Shown here: piece after piece, positions 50,149-60,794 of the stretch
Layout: each line of letters opens with the position of its first letter
Numbering within the stretch: position 1 is the stretch's first letter
Assembly: GCF_900167055.1 (NCBI RefSeq)
Contig: NZ_FUXP01000001.1
Location: forward strand, 1-64,000
Source: Lysobacter spongiicola DSM 21749
GTDB lineage: Bacteria > Pseudomonadota > Gammaproteobacteria > Xanthomonadales > Xanthomonadaceae
Direction of reading: 5' to 3'
DNA: 64,000 nt
Made by a program: the position numbers and the translations under genes
The notes under the pieces: model-generated
Databases searched by the model: none
What the model was told of the DNA's origin: nothing
The model's input: only the letters and a program-made list of their open reading frames with translations

Positions 50149-51474
50149 ATGCCGAAAGACGACGACAGGGCCGTACAGGCGCTTGCGGAAAATGCCCGTC
50201 CGCTGGGAAGTGCCCCGAGCGATCTGGACGGGCTGCTCGCGGCCGTGGAGGGCGCGGATTTCGTCCTGCTGGGGGAGGCCACCCACGGCACCCACGAGTT
50301 CTACCAGCTGCGTTGCACGATCACCCGGCGGCTAGTCGAAGAGCAAGGCTTCGATGCAGTCGCGGTGGAGGCCGACTGGCCCGACGCCCAGCGTCTGAAC
50401 CGGTTCGTACGCGGAATCAGCGAAGAGCATCCGAGGGAGGCCTTTTCGGACTTCCAGCGTTTCCCCACCTGGATGTGGCGCAATACGGACGTGCTCGCGC
50501 TGGTGGAGTGGATGCGCGGCCACAACGACGGCCGGGGAGGGGCGGCCGTCGGCTTTTATGGCATCGATCTGTACAGCCTGTACCGCTCGGCCGAAGCCGT
50601 GACGGAGTACCTCGCGAGGAGCGACCCGGAAGCGGCGGAACGTGCCCGCCGCGCCTATGCGTGCCTGGACCACGTGCGGGAGCCGCAGGAATACGGCTTC
50701 GAAGCTGCCCGCGGCATGCGGCCCGATTGCGGCGAAGCGGTGCGGGGCCTGTTCGAGCGTCTGGAACAGGAGCGGCCACACGCGACGGGGACGGGATGGA
50801 GCGCCGCCGACGAGTATTTCCACGCGGAAATGAATGCGCGCCTGGTGGCCAACGCCGAGCGCTACTACCGGTCCATGTACAGCCGCCGCGGCAACACCTG
50901 GAACCTGCGCGACGAGCACATGACGGATACGGTGCTCGCCTTGCGCGATCACCTGCGTGCTACCGGCCGCAGGGGTCGGGTCGTCGTCTGGGCGCACAAC
51001 TCCCATCTCGGCGACGCACGAGCGACCGAGATGGGACGCCAGGGCGAGTGGAACGTGGGGCAGTTGCTGCGCGAGCGTGCGGGTACGGCAGCGGTGTACT
51101 CGGTCGGCTTCACCACCCACACCGGCCACGTCACTGCCGCGGAAGACTGGGGTGAACCCGCCCTGCATCGCTGGGTGCGACCATCGCGGCCCGACAGCTG
51201 GGAGCACCTGCTGCACCGGACCGGACTCCCGGCGTTCTGGCTGCCCACAGCGAAGGTGCCTGCGGAGGTGATCGGCGAAGAACGGCTGGAGCGAGCCATC
51301 GGCGTCATCTACCGGCCGGACACCGAGCGCCAGAGCCACTACTTCGGCGCATCGCTCGGCCGGCAGTTCGATTCGATCATCCACGTCGACGAGACGACCG
51401 CGGTGGAGCCGTTCGACATCACCGAGCACTGGGAGCAGCGGGAGGCGCCGGAGACTTGGCCGACGGGGCTCTGA
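50149..51474 (+). CDS. Erythromycin esterase family protein
   Basis: A 441-residue member of the erythromycin-esterase (Ere/SucC-like) family. The active region is FVLLGEATHGTHEFYQLR with two His, then GFDAVAVEADWPDA, FYGIDLYSLYRS, and VVVWAHNSHLGDAR. Core residues for hydrolysis (Glu and His) are present. Only some family members break macrolide lactones; many are of unknown role, so resistance should not be assumed. GGAG lies ahead of the ATG. Confidence 0.88.
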   Translation: MPKDDDRAVQALAENARPLGSAPSDLDGLLAAVEGADFVLLGEATHGTHEFYQLRCTITRRLVEEQGFDAVAVEADWPDAQRLNRFVRGISEEHPREAFSDFQRFPTWMWRNTDVLALVEWMRGHNDGRGGAAVGFYGIDLYSLYRSAEAVTEYLARSDPEAAERARRAYACLDHVREPQEYGFEAARGMRPDCGEAVRGLFERLEQERPHATGTGWSAADEYFHAEMNARLVANAERYYRSMYSRRGNTWNLRDEHMTDTVLALRDHLRATGRRGRVVVWAHNSHLGDARATEMGRQGEWNVGQLLRERAGTAAVYSVGFTTHTGHVTAAEDWGEPALHRWVRPSRPDSWEHLLHRTGLPAFWLPTAKVPAEVIGEERLERAIGVIYRPDTERQSHYFGASLGRQFDSIIHVDETTAVEPFDITEHWEQREAPETWPTGL

Positions 51475-51500
51475 ACGCGGCTGACGCAACGGGCTGCAGC

Positions 51501-51506
51501 TAAGCT
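51501..51506 (+). promoter_or_regulatory. -10-like TAAGCT six bases before a GTG start
   Basis: TAAGCT fits TANNNT and lies six bases before GTG 51513, the second in-frame start of the RluA-like gene. It has the same spacing as at trhO and uup. It favours GTG 51513 over GTG 51507. Confidence 0.35.
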
Positions 51507-51512
51507 GTGGAT

Positions 51513-52457
51513 GTGCAATCTCAGAGATCCCAAACGGGCGACATCGCCAGCGCATTGGCACCCAGCCGATTGCAACTGCCGCCGGGCCATTGGGCGACGG
51601 TGCTGGATGCCCTGTGCGATCGGTTTCCCGCAATCGACCGTTCAACGTGGCTCGACCGCTTCTCCCGCGGTCGGGTCCTCGGGCCGGATGGACAACCCCT
51701 GGATGCGGCCACGGCATACCGGGTCGGGATGGAAGTCCGCTATTTCCGCGAGGTCGAGGTTGAGCCGCGCGTCCCCTACGAGGAAGGGCTGGTCCACGTG
51801 GACGATGACCTCGTGGTGGCGGACAAGCCGCACTTCCTGCCGGTGACCCCGGCGGGCGGCTTCGTCCAGGAAACGCTGCTGGCCCGGCTCGTGCGGCGCC
51901 TGGGCAACCCCGACCTGGTACCCCTGCACCGGATCGATCGGGCGACCGCCGGCTTGGTCCTGTTCTCCGCGAACCCGGCGACACGCACCTGCTACCAGTC
52001 GCTGTTTCGCGAGCGCCGCATCCGGAAGCGTTACGAGGCGTTGGCGTTGCCGCTTCCCCACATGGAGTTCCCGCACGTCCACCATAGCCGCCTGGCCCGC
52101 GGCGAACCGTTCTTCCGCATGCGGGAGGTGGAGGGGGACGCCAACAGCGAAACGCGGGTCGAGGTCCTGGAGCGCGGGCCACGGACGTGGCACTACGCGC
52201 TGGAACCCGTGACCGGTCGCAAGCACCAGTTGCGCGTGCATATGGCGGCACTGGGCGCACCGATACTGGGCGATCCGTTCTATCCCGCACTGCGGGAACA
52301 GGGTCCCGATGACCACGAGTGTCCGCTGCAGTTGCTGGCGCGTGGATTGTCCTTCGAGGATCCGGTGCACGGTGGTTCGCGGCGGTTCGAGAGCCGGCTG
52401 TCGCTACGGTTGCCGTGGATGCGACTGGAACCCGGCCCGGATGGATTCACGCCCTGA
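51513..52457 (+). CDS. RluA-like RNA pseudouridine synthase
   Basis: A 314-residue pseudouridine synthase of the RluA superfamily. The catalytic motif is PLHRIDRATAGLVLFSANP (Asp near residue 145). It has VHVDDDLVVADKPHFLPVTPAGG near residue 95 and GRKHQLRVHMAALGAPILGDPFYP at the C-terminus. The first 80 residues lack the S4 domain signature. It likely modifies a specific uridine in rRNA or tRNA; the target is unknown. Two GTG starts, 51507 and 51513, are possible; neither has a ribosome site. Confidence 0.88.
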   Translation: MQSQRSQTGDIASALAPSRLQLPPGHWATVLDALCDRFPAIDRSTWLDRFSRGRVLGPDGQPLDAATAYRVGMEVRYFREVEVEPRVPYEEGLVHVDDDLVVADKPHFLPVTPAGGFVQETLLARLVRRLGNPDLVPLHRIDRATAGLVLFSANPATRTCYQSLFRERRIRKRYEALALPLPHMEFPHVHHSRLARGEPFFRMREVEGDANSETRVEVLERGPRTWHYALEPVTGRKHQLRVHMAALGAPILGDPFYPALREQGPDDHECPLQLLARGLSFEDPVHGGSRRFESRLSLRLPWMRLEPGPDGFTP

Positions 52458-52510
52458 AGCACGCCGGTGTTGTGTCATGTCGCCCTTGCCAGAAGCTGCA
52501 GGAGGGCGTG

Positions 52511-52993
52511 TTGTCCGAGTGGTTCTTTGAAAACTGGAGCGACCTGCTTCGTGTCCTCACCATCGGTGTCTGCGCCTATGCCGCGTTGATCGCGCTGTTG
52601 CGGGTATCGGGCAAGCGCACGTTGACGAAGATGAACGCCTTCGATTTCGTGGTCACCATTGCACTGGGATCCACGTTGGCGACGATACTGCTCAGCGCCG
52701 AGGTGTCGCTGGCCGAGGGCGTAACAGCCCTTGCCGTCTTGATCCTGCTCCAGTTCGTCATCACCTGGTCGTCGGCCCGTTGGCGGCTGGTGCACGAACT
52801 GGTCGCGAGCGAGCCGACCCTGTTGTTGCACGAGGGCCGATTCCTGCACCAGGCGATGCGGCGGGAGCGGGTGAACGAGCAGGAGGTCCGGCAGGGACTG
52901 CGCAACCACGGCATCGAGGACCCATCGGGCGCGCAGTCGGTGGTGCTGGAAACCGACGGCAGCTTCAGCATCATCAGGAAGTCGCCTGGTTGA
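52511..52993 (+). CDS. DUF421/YetF-family membrane protein
   Basis: A 160-residue protein. Three membrane helices are near the N-terminus (LTIGVCAYAALIALLRVSGKRTLTKM, FDFVVTIALGSTLATILL, AVLILLQFVITW). The soluble C-terminal half has the DUF421 pattern LLLHEGRFLHQAMRRERVNEQEVRQGLRNHGIED and AQSVVLETDGSFSII. Homologues in Bacillus aid spore and membrane functions, but the role is not established. GGAGGG is just before; TTG at 52511 gives usable spacing while GTG 52508 is too close. It follows the pseudouridine gene by 53 bases. Confidence 0.85.
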   Translation: MSEWFFENWSDLLRVLTIGVCAYAALIALLRVSGKRTLTKMNAFDFVVTIALGSTLATILLSAEVSLAEGVTALAVLILLQFVITWSSARWRLVHELVASEPTLLLHEGRFLHQAMRRERVNEQEVRQGLRNHGIEDPSGAQSVVLETDGSFSIIRKSPG

Positions 52994-53017
52994 CGTGGGC
53001 GCTGTTTGAAGCCGGCG

Positions 53018-53461
53018 CTACTCCTTGCTGTCGACCCGGCGCTTCCACCAGCTGAAGACGGTCACCACCAGCAGGTTGATCACCGACAGACCGATGGCAT
53101 AGCCCCAATAACCGAAACCGGCCGCGGCGCCCATGGCGCCGATCATCCAGATGCTGGCCGCCGAAGCGGTGCCGCTGACGTGGTCGTCGTGCTTGAGGAT
53201 GGCGCCGCCGCCGACGAACCCGATGCCCGTCATCAGGCCCTGCAGCACCCGCGCGGTGGCGTCGGGTGCGTCATCGCCGATGAACGTGCGGGCGATGAGG
53301 ATGTAGGCGCACGCACCCACCGCCACCAGCGGAAACGTCCTGATGCCCATGATGTTGCCGTTGCGCTCCCGGTTCCATCCGACCGGCAACGCAAGCAGCA
53401 GAGCCCCCAGCAAGGGGAGCAGGCCGATCAGTTGGGCGACCAGCGCATCCACCGCGGGCAT
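53018..53461 (-). CDS. MgtC/SapB family membrane protein
   Basis: A 147-residue protein with four membrane helices and the MgtC signature: LPVGWNRERNGNIMGIRTFPLVAVGACAYILIA, GLMTGIGFVGGGAILKHDDHVSGTASAASIWMIGAMGAAAG. The C-terminal helix is VINLLVVTVFSWW. It lacks the cytosolic ACT-like domain of Salmonella MgtC, so it is a short form. In that pathogen MgtC aids survival at low magnesium. It starts directly after the helicase stop (TGAATG), so it is expected to be co-transcribed. Confidence 0.88.
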   Translation of the reverse strand: MPAVDALVAQLIGLLPLLGALLLALPVGWNRERNGNIMGIRTFPLVAVGACAYILIARTFIGDDAPDATARVLQGLMTGIGFVGGGAILKHDDHVSGTASAASIWMIGAMGAAAGFGYWGYAIGLSVINLLVVTVFSWWKRRVDSKE

Positions 53462-55417
53462 TCAGCGCGGCGGGCGCGGCTTGAACGGCTTGCGCGGCCC
53501 CGCACCGTGCGGCTTGCCGCCGCGCGGCGGACCGCCGGGCCGCGGGCTACGGCTGCGACCCCCTTCGGCGTCCTCCGGTCCGGCATGGCGGATGCGCAGT
53601 GATTGCCCCGCGACATACACCCGCTTGAGGTGCTCCATCAGCTCGCGCGGCATGCCTTCCGGCAGGTCGACGAGGCTGTAGTCGTCCCGGATGTCGACCC
53701 GGCCGATGTAGCGCGCTTCAAGCTCGGCTTCGTTGGCGATGGCGCCGACGATGTTGCCAGGCTTCACGCCATGGACGTGGCCGACCTCGATGCGGAAGGT
53801 TTCCATGCCGACGTCGGGTGCTGCCCGCTCGCGCGGTTCGCGCCGCGGAGGGTCGGCCTCGAACATCGCCTCGGCCCGGTTCTGCTGGCCGTGCGCAGGC
53901 GCAGGTCGCTCGGAGTGGCGGGCCGGAGGCCCGCGGTCGGGCCCGGGAGCTGAGCGATCGCGGTGGGGGCGGCTTTCACGCGGCGGGCGAGCGTCGTCGC
54001 GCTCGCGACGCTCGAACGGCTTCCCGGGCGCAGGGCGCGGCGGGGCCGTCAGCAGCAACGGGTTGTCGCCCTGGAGCAGCTTGGCCAACGCCGCGGCGAT
54101 CTCCACCGCCGGCACGTTCTGTTCGCGCTCATAGCGCTCCACCAGGTCCCGGAACAGCCCGAGGTCGTCTCCCCCCAGCGCACCGGTGATGCGATCCAGG
54201 AACTTCGAGACGCGCTGCTCGTTGACGGTCTCGATGCTGGGCAGCTCCATCTGCTCGATGGGCTGCCGGGTCGCGCGCTCGATGGCGCGCAGCATGCCGC
54301 GCTCGCGCGGGGCCACGAACAGGATGGCCTCGCCCTTGCGTCCGGCGCGGCCGGTGCGGCCGATGCGGTGGACGTAGCTCTCGGTGTCGTAGGGGATGTC
54401 GTAGTTCAGCACGTGGCTGATCCGGTCCACGTCCAGGCCGCGGGCGGCGACGTCGGTGGCGACCAGTACGTCGATCCTGCCGTCCTTGAGGTTCTGGATG
54501 GTCTTCTCGCGCTGGGCCTGCTGCACGTCGCCATTGATGGCGGCAGCGGAAATCCCGCGCGCGGCGAGCTTGCCGGCGAGTTCGTCGGTGCCCAGTTTGG
54601 TCCGCGCGAACACGATCATCGCATCAAAGGGCTCGGCTTCCAGGATGCGGGTCAATGCGTCGAGCTTCTGGACGCCACTGACGGCCCAGTAGCGCTGGCG
54701 GATATTGGCCGCGGTACTGGTCTTGTTCTTGATCGAGACTTCGGCCGGCTCCTTGAGGTAGGTCTGGGCGATGCGCTTGATCTGGGGCGGCATGGTCGCC
54801 GAGAACAGCGCGACCTGGCGCGTCGCCGGGGTCTTCTTGAGCACCGCCTCGACGTCGTCGATGAAGCCCATGCGCAGCATTTCGTCGGCTTCGTCCAGTA
54901 CCAGGCAACGCAGCTCGGACAGGTCGAGCGAGCCGCGCTCGAGGTGGTCGATCACGCGGCCGGGGGTTCCGACAACCACCTGCACGCCGCGCTTGAGTGC
55001 GGACAACTGCGGCGCGTAGCCCTGCCCACCGTAGATCGGCAGCACGTGGAAACCGGGCAGGTGGGTGGCGTACTTCTGGAAGGCTTCGGCCACCTGGATC
55101 GCCAGCTCGCGGGTCGGCGCGAGGACCAGGGCCTGTGGCTTGCGCTGGGTGGGGTCGATCTGCGCGAGGATCGGCAGCGCGAACGCGGCGGTCTTGCCGG
55201 TGCCGGTCTGCGCCTGGCCGATCATGTCGCGGCCCGCCAAAAGTGGCGGGATGGTCGCGGCCTGGATGGGGGAGGGGGACTCGTAGCCGACGTCGGCCAG
55301 CGCCCTGAGCAGCGGCTCGGGCAGGGCGAGGTCGGTGAACCTGATCTCCGGCGCCTCCGCCTGGGCGGAGGGCGTGCCGGCTGGAGTGCCGGGGGAAGGA
55401 GGCGTTTCGGCGCTCAT
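53462..55417 (-). CDS. deaD: DEAD-box RNA helicase DeaD/CsdA
   Basis: A 651-residue RNA helicase. Q motif FTDLALPEPLLRAL, Walker A QTGTGKTAAFALP, DEAD box VLDEADEML and SAT (ALFSATMPP) lie in the first RecA fold. RGLDVDRISHVLNYD and HRIGRTGRAGRKGEAI are in the second. After the helicase core come a DbpA-type RNA-binding domain (FRIEVGHVHGVKPGNIVGAIANEAELEARYIG) and an Arg/Gly/Pro-rich tail (PPRGGKPHGAGPRKP). Role: RNA remodelling and ribosome assembly, often in cold. MgtC follows with no gap. Confidence 0.93.
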   Translation of the reverse strand: MSAETPPSPGTPAGTPSAQAEAPEIRFTDLALPEPLLRALADVGYESPSPIQAATIPPLLAGRDMIGQAQTGTGKTAAFALPILAQIDPTQRKPQALVLAPTRELAIQVAEAFQKYATHLPGFHVLPIYGGQGYAPQLSALKRGVQVVVGTPGRVIDHLERGSLDLSELRCLVLDEADEMLRMGFIDDVEAVLKKTPATRQVALFSATMPPQIKRIAQTYLKEPAEVSIKNKTSTAANIRQRYWAVSGVQKLDALTRILEAEPFDAMIVFARTKLGTDELAGKLAARGISAAAINGDVQQAQREKTIQNLKDGRIDVLVATDVAARGLDVDRISHVLNYDIPYDTESYVHRIGRTGRAGRKGEAILFVAPRERGMLRAIERATRQPIEQMELPSIETVNEQRVSKFLDRITGALGGDDLGLFRDLVERYEREQNVPAVEIAAALAKLLQGDNPLLLTAPPRPAPGKPFERRERDDARPPRESRPHRDRSAPGPDRGPPARHSERPAPAHGQQNRAEAMFEADPPRREPRERAAPDVGMETFRIEVGHVHGVKPGNIVGAIANEAELEARYIGRVDIRDDYSLVDLPEGMPRELMEHLKRVYVAGQSLRIRHAGPEDAEGGRSRSPRPGGPPRGGKPHGAGPRKPFKPRPPR

Positions 55418-55499
55418 TGCGTGTCTCGGTAGCGCCGGCAGTGCCGGTCGGAAGACCGCATAGTCTAGCTGGCGCAGTGCTCCGCCGCGTGATCCTGCT

Positions 55500-55667
55500 T
55501 CAGTTTGCCTGCGGGTTGCCGCCGGTCGCGCCGGACTCGCCGCTGTCGAATCCGGGTGCAGGATCGGTGTCCTTGCTGCCCTGCTTCTTCGCCAGCTTCT
55601 CTTCCTTCTTCTTCTTCTTGGCGATCTCGCGCTGACGCTTTTCGAACGAGTAATTCGGCTTTGCCAT
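55500..55667 (-). CDS. Lys-rich 55-residue microprotein
   Basis: A short gene below common length cut-offs. The translation opens MAKPNYSFEKRQREIAKKKK and has seven or more Lys in a run, then KLAKKQGSKDTDPAPGFDSG and a Gly/Asn-rich end, NPQAN. Similar Lys-rich microproteins are widespread in xanthomonads. AAGGA precedes the ATG by a few bases. It is 82 bases upstream of the helicase gene on the same strand. It may bind nucleic acid; this is a composition-based guess. Confidence 0.75.
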   Translation of the reverse strand: MAKPNYSFEKRQREIAKKKKKEEKLAKKQGSKDTDPAPGFDSGESGATGGNPQAN

Positions 55668-55777
55668 TGGACATGTCCTTCAGTGGGTTCGGGCCAGTCT
55701 AGGCCATGCGACGTGTTCGCACCGGTTCGACACCTGCGCGTGGTTAGGATGGTGGCCAATTTCACACGGAGAGCCCT

Positions 55778-57337
55778 GTGCTGGCGTTCGACTTCGACAA
55801 CCGCTTCGTTCGCGACCTCCCGGGCGATCCGGAGAAGGGGCCGCGGGTGCGGCAGGTGGACGCGGCGTTATGGTCGCCGGTTGACCCGACGCCGGTGCGC
55901 TCGCCCCGCCTGCTTGCACATTCAGCCGAAATGGCTGCCCGTCTGGGTATCACGGAAGAGGAGGTCGCCTCCGTGGAGTTCGCGGAAGTGTTCGCCGGCA
56001 ATCGGCTGCTCGACGGCATGCAGCCCTACGCGGCGAACTATGGCGGCCACCAGTTCGGCCACTGGGCTGGCCAGCTCGGCGACGGACGCGCGATCACGCT
56101 GGGCGAGACGGTGGACGCCGCGGGCGAACGCTGGGAGCTGCAGCTCAAGGGGGCCGGTCCCACGCCGTACTCCCGGACCGCCGACGGCCGCGCAGTCCTG
56201 CGCTCGTCCGTCCGCGAGTTCCTGTGCAGCGAGGCCATGCACCATCTGGGTGTACCGACCACCCGGACCCTCAGCCTCGTCGGGACCGGTGAGGACGTTG
56301 TGCGCGACATGTTCTACGACGGCCATCCCGCACCGGAGCCGGGTGCGATCGTGTGCCGGGTCGCGCCGTCGTTCATCCGCTTCGGAAACTTCGAGCTGCC
56401 CGCTTCGCGGGGCAGGCACGAGCTGCTTCGCCAGCTGGTCGATTTCTGCATCCGTCGCGACTATCCGCACCTGCAAGGGCAGGGCGGGCAACTGCTGGGC
56501 GACTGGTTCGGCGAGGTATGCGAGCGGACCGCCGCCATGGTCGGGCACTGGATGCGGGTGGGCTTCGTCCACGGCGTGATGAACACCGACAACATGTCCA
56601 TCCTCGGGCAGACGATCGACTACGGCCCGTACGGATGGATCGACGACTACGCCCCGGACTGGACGCCCAATACCACCGACGCCCAGCACCGCCGGTACCG
56701 GTTCGGGCAGCAACCCGCGGTGGCCTATTGGAACCTCGGGCGCTTCGCCGGCGCGCTCTCGCCGCTGTTCGACGGCGTGGAGGCTTTGCAGGCGGGGTTG
56801 GACCGCTTCATCGCCGCTTACTCGGCTGCCGATCGCGGCAACACCATGGCGAAACTGGGCCTGTCGGAACATCTGGACGGGGATGCAGAGCTCATGCAGT
56901 CGCTGCTGGACCTGATGCAGGAAGGCGGCATGGACATGACCCTGACCTTCCGCGCGCTGTGCGACATCGAGCCGGGTTCAGCGGCCTTGCCGGCGTTCGA
57001 CCACGCGTTCTATGAGGACGGGAAGAGATCCGCGTTGCAGCCGCGGCTGGGCGACTGGCTGGCGCGTTATGCGTCACGGCTGGAGGCGGATCCGGTCGAG
57101 CCGGCGCGGCGGCGCGAGCGGATGCGCGGCGCGAACCCGCGCTACGTGCTGCGCAACTACCTGTCGCAGCAGGCGATCGACCGCGCCACCGCCGGGGATC
57201 CGGGCGGCATCACCGAGTTGCTGGAGGTGATGCGGCACCCCTACGAAGACCAGCCGGGACGGGAGGCATTCGCCGGGCGCCGGCCGGAGTGGGCCCGGCA
57301 CAAGGCGGGTTGCTCGATGCTCTCCTGCAGTTCCTGA
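55778..57337 (+). CDS. selO: Protein adenylyltransferase SelO (YdiU/UPF0061)
   Basis: A 519-residue pseudokinase-fold enzyme that transfers AMP to protein hydroxyls. The ATP part has GRAITLGE and [52 protein letters not shown] is the family catalytic region, with Asp and Asn. The C-terminal end is MLSCSS, keeping the Cys that replaces selenocysteine in animals. Length is within the family (480-600). GTG at 55778 is chosen, with GGAGAG upstream. A Lys-rich microprotein gene converges on it downstream. Confidence 0.93.
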   Translation: MLAFDFDNRFVRDLPGDPEKGPRVRQVDAALWSPVDPTPVRSPRLLAHSAEMAARLGITEEEVASVEFAEVFAGNRLLDGMQPYAANYGGHQFGHWAGQLGDGRAITLGETVDAAGERWELQLKGAGPTPYSRTADGRAVLRSSVREFLCSEAMHHLGVPTTRTLSLVGTGEDVVRDMFYDGHPAPEPGAIVCRVAPSFIRFGNFELPASRGRHELLRQLVDFCIRRDYPHLQGQGGQLLGDWFGEVCERTAAMVGHWMRVGFVHGVMNTDNMSILGQTIDYGPYGWIDDYAPDWTPNTTDAQHRRYRFGQQPAVAYWNLGRFAGALSPLFDGVEALQAGLDRFIAAYSAADRGNTMAKLGLSEHLDGDAELMQSLLDLMQEGGMDMTLTFRALCDIEPGSAALPAFDHAFYEDGKRSALQPRLGDWLARYASRLEADPVEPARRRERMRGANPRYVLRNYLSQQAIDRATAGDPGGITELLEVMRHPYEDQPGREAFAGRRPEWARHKAGCSMLSCSS

Positions 57338-57401
57338 ACGAAAGCGGGGGCGGGCAGCCCCCGGCTGGTGCACAAGCCGCCCTCAGGTGTGGGCAAACGG
57401 C

Positions 57402-57518
57402 TCAGACGGGAGCAAAAGGCTTGTTCACCTTCTTCTCGTTCTTCTCGCTGCGCTTTTCCTTCATGGTCTTTGCCGGCTTCTTCTTCTGTTCCTTCTTGCG
57501 GTCCAGGCCCTTGCTCAT
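57402..57518 (-). CDS. Lys-rich 38-residue microprotein
   Basis: Small gene, MSKGLDRKKEQKKKPAKTMK and continuing with KRSEKNEKKVNKP, then FAPV. Nearly half the residues are Lys, Arg or Glu. AGAGGA precedes ATG 57518. Very similar short basic proteins are found in many proteobacteria, and their function is unknown. It lies between the convergent selO and the divergent uup genes. Confidence 0.75.
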   Translation of the reverse strand: MSKGLDRKKEQKKKPAKTMKEKRSEKNEKKVNKPFAPV

Positions 57519-57605
57519 CGGATGTTCCTCTTGTGGGTGGCCGCTGCCCGCTGGCGACGGTAAAGCAGTATGCGCCGCCGGCGCCCGCGCGGGGGCCTGC
57601 CCCCG

Positions 57606-57611
57606 TAGAAT
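57606..57611 (+). promoter_or_regulatory. -10-like TAGAAT six bases before uup
   Basis: TAGAAT (5/6 to TATAAT) stands exactly six bases before ATG 57618, and there is no ribosome site in a normal position. The geometry is that of a leaderless start. No good -35 is visible. Confidence 0.5.
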
Positions 57612-57617
57612 GGGCGG

Positions 57618-59522
<1,905 letters not shown>

Positions 59523-59588
59523 CAGGGCAGTCGGGCACCGTTCACTGCCGGCTCATCCATTGAGACGCGGTCGCGGGATCATCGTCCC

Positions 59589-60206
59589 ATGTGTGCCGCA
59601 TCCATCCCTCCGGTAGCCCCCGCACAGGCGGGGCTGTTCGATACCGGGCCGCTCTCGCTGTTGCACGATGCCGAAGGTGGCGTCTCTTACCACCCGGGGC
59701 TCATTGACCGGCCGGTGGCGGACCAATGGTTCGATTGGCTGCGCGAGCACGTGCCGTGGAAGGCGCAGCAACGGCCGATGTACGACCGGGTGGTGGACGT
59801 GCCGCGACTGGTGGCGTCATGGCACTTGGAGGATGGTGGCCTACCCGACTGCCTGCGCGACGCCGGCGCGCTGCTGCGCGACAGCTTGGCCGTGCCGTTC
59901 AATTCGGTCGGGCTCAACTACTACCGCGACGGTCGTGACAGCGTGGCCCCGCACAACGACAAGCTGCACAGCCTTGTGGCCGGCCACCCCATCGCGCTGC
60001 TGTCGTTGGGGTCTGTCAGACGGATGACCATCCGCTCGAAGCAGTCCGGGCACCGTGGCATCCACATCGACCTTGAGCCCGGCAGCCTGTTGCTGATGAG
60101 CCACCAGTCGCAGTTGCACTACGAGCACGGTGTGCCGAAAACGCGCGAGCCGGTCGGGCCCCGCATCAGCCTGGCGTTCCGGGTCCGGCCGCCGGCGGCC
60201 GGATAG
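59589..60206 (+). CDS. alkB: Alpha-ketoglutarate-dependent DNA dealkylase AlkB
   Basis: A 205-residue Fe(II)/2-oxoglutarate dioxygenase. The iron motif is HND (in APHNDKLHS, near residue 118) with the distal His in YEHGVPKT, and the 2OG Arg pair is in GPRISLAFRVRP. YHPGLIDRPVADQWFDWL is the family opening. It repairs N1-methyladenine and N3-methylcytosine. It is the first of a three-gene run (alkB, thpR, uvrA-like) with 9-base gaps, which suggests one transcript. Confidence 0.92.
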   Translation: MCAASIPPVAPAQAGLFDTGPLSLLHDAEGGVSYHPGLIDRPVADQWFDWLREHVPWKAQQRPMYDRVVDVPRLVASWHLEDGGLPDCLRDAGALLRDSLAVPFNSVGLNYYRDGRDSVAPHNDKLHSLVAGHPIALLSLGSVRRMTIRSKQSGHRGIHIDLEPGSLLLMSHQSQLHYEHGVPKTREPVGPRISLAFRVRPPAAG

Positions 60207-60209
60207 ACT
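60204..60209 (+). promoter_or_regulatory. -10-like TAGACT six bases before thpR
   Basis: TAGACT overlaps the TAG stop of alkB and lies six bases before the thpR ATG 60216. It matches TATAAT at 4/6 and fits the TANNNT geometry. It may give thpR its own leaderless transcript besides the operon one. Confidence 0.35.
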
Positions 60210-60215
60210 TTGCCG

Positions 60216-60785
60216 ATGCAATCAGATCTCCAACCACCGGACCTGTTCGGGCCGGCGGCCGAAACCCAACGACTGTTCTTCGCGCTTTGGCCCAGCGGCG
60301 ACCTGCGCACGCGCATCGCCGACGAAGTCGACCGCCTGCAGGCGAGGCATGCAGTAGGCGGGCGGCGGCTGCGGCCCGCTCGCTACCACCTCACGCTCCA
60401 GTTCCTCGGTGTCTTCTCGCCGCTGCCGCCGGACCTGTTGCACCGGGCGTGCCAGGCAGCGCGATCTGCGGCGCAGGAGCTCGCGCCGTTCGACCTGGCT
60501 CTGGACCGTTCCGGCAGCTTCGGTGCTACCGGGTGGCTCGGGTGCAGCAACATGCCAACCGGATTGCGGCGGCTGTGGGAGGTGCTGGGGCGTTGTCTGG
60601 TGCAGGCGGGCGTTCCACCGAAGTCGGGCAAGACATTGGTTCCGCACGTCACGGTCATCCGCGACAGCCGCGTACCGTTGGCGACCGGGGCGGTCGGTCC
60701 GCTGCGCTGGGCGGTGGACCGCTTCGTGCTCGTGCGCAGTGCCGGCGGCAACGGATATATACGGTCGAAGGGGAATGGCCGCTGA
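60216..60785 (+). CDS. thpR: RNA 2',3'-cyclic phosphodiesterase
   Basis: A 189-residue 2H phosphoesterase (ThpR/LigT type). It carries both HxT motifs: RYHLTLQFLG (near residue 57) and PHVTVIRDS (near residue 144). The opening LFFALWPSGDLRTRI is the family pattern. It opens 2',3'-cyclic phosphate of RNA. It may also act in RNA ligation. It follows alkB by 9 bases and precedes the UvrA-like gene by 9. The tail is short (RSKGNGR). Confidence 0.92.
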   Translation: MQSDLQPPDLFGPAAETQRLFFALWPSGDLRTRIADEVDRLQARHAVGGRRLRPARYHLTLQFLGVFSPLPPDLLHRACQAARSAAQELAPFDLALDRSGSFGATGWLGCSNMPTGLRRLWEVLGRCLVQAGVPPKSGKTLVPHVTVIRDSRVPLATGAVGPLRWAVDRFVLVRSAGGNGYIRSKGNGR

Positions 60786-60794
60786 CGGGAGTGG

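Noticed and set aside
50149-51474. Macrolide resistance claim for the erythromycin-esterase-like gene
   Set aside because: The family includes many proteins without esterase activity on macrolides, and context gives no antibiotic link.
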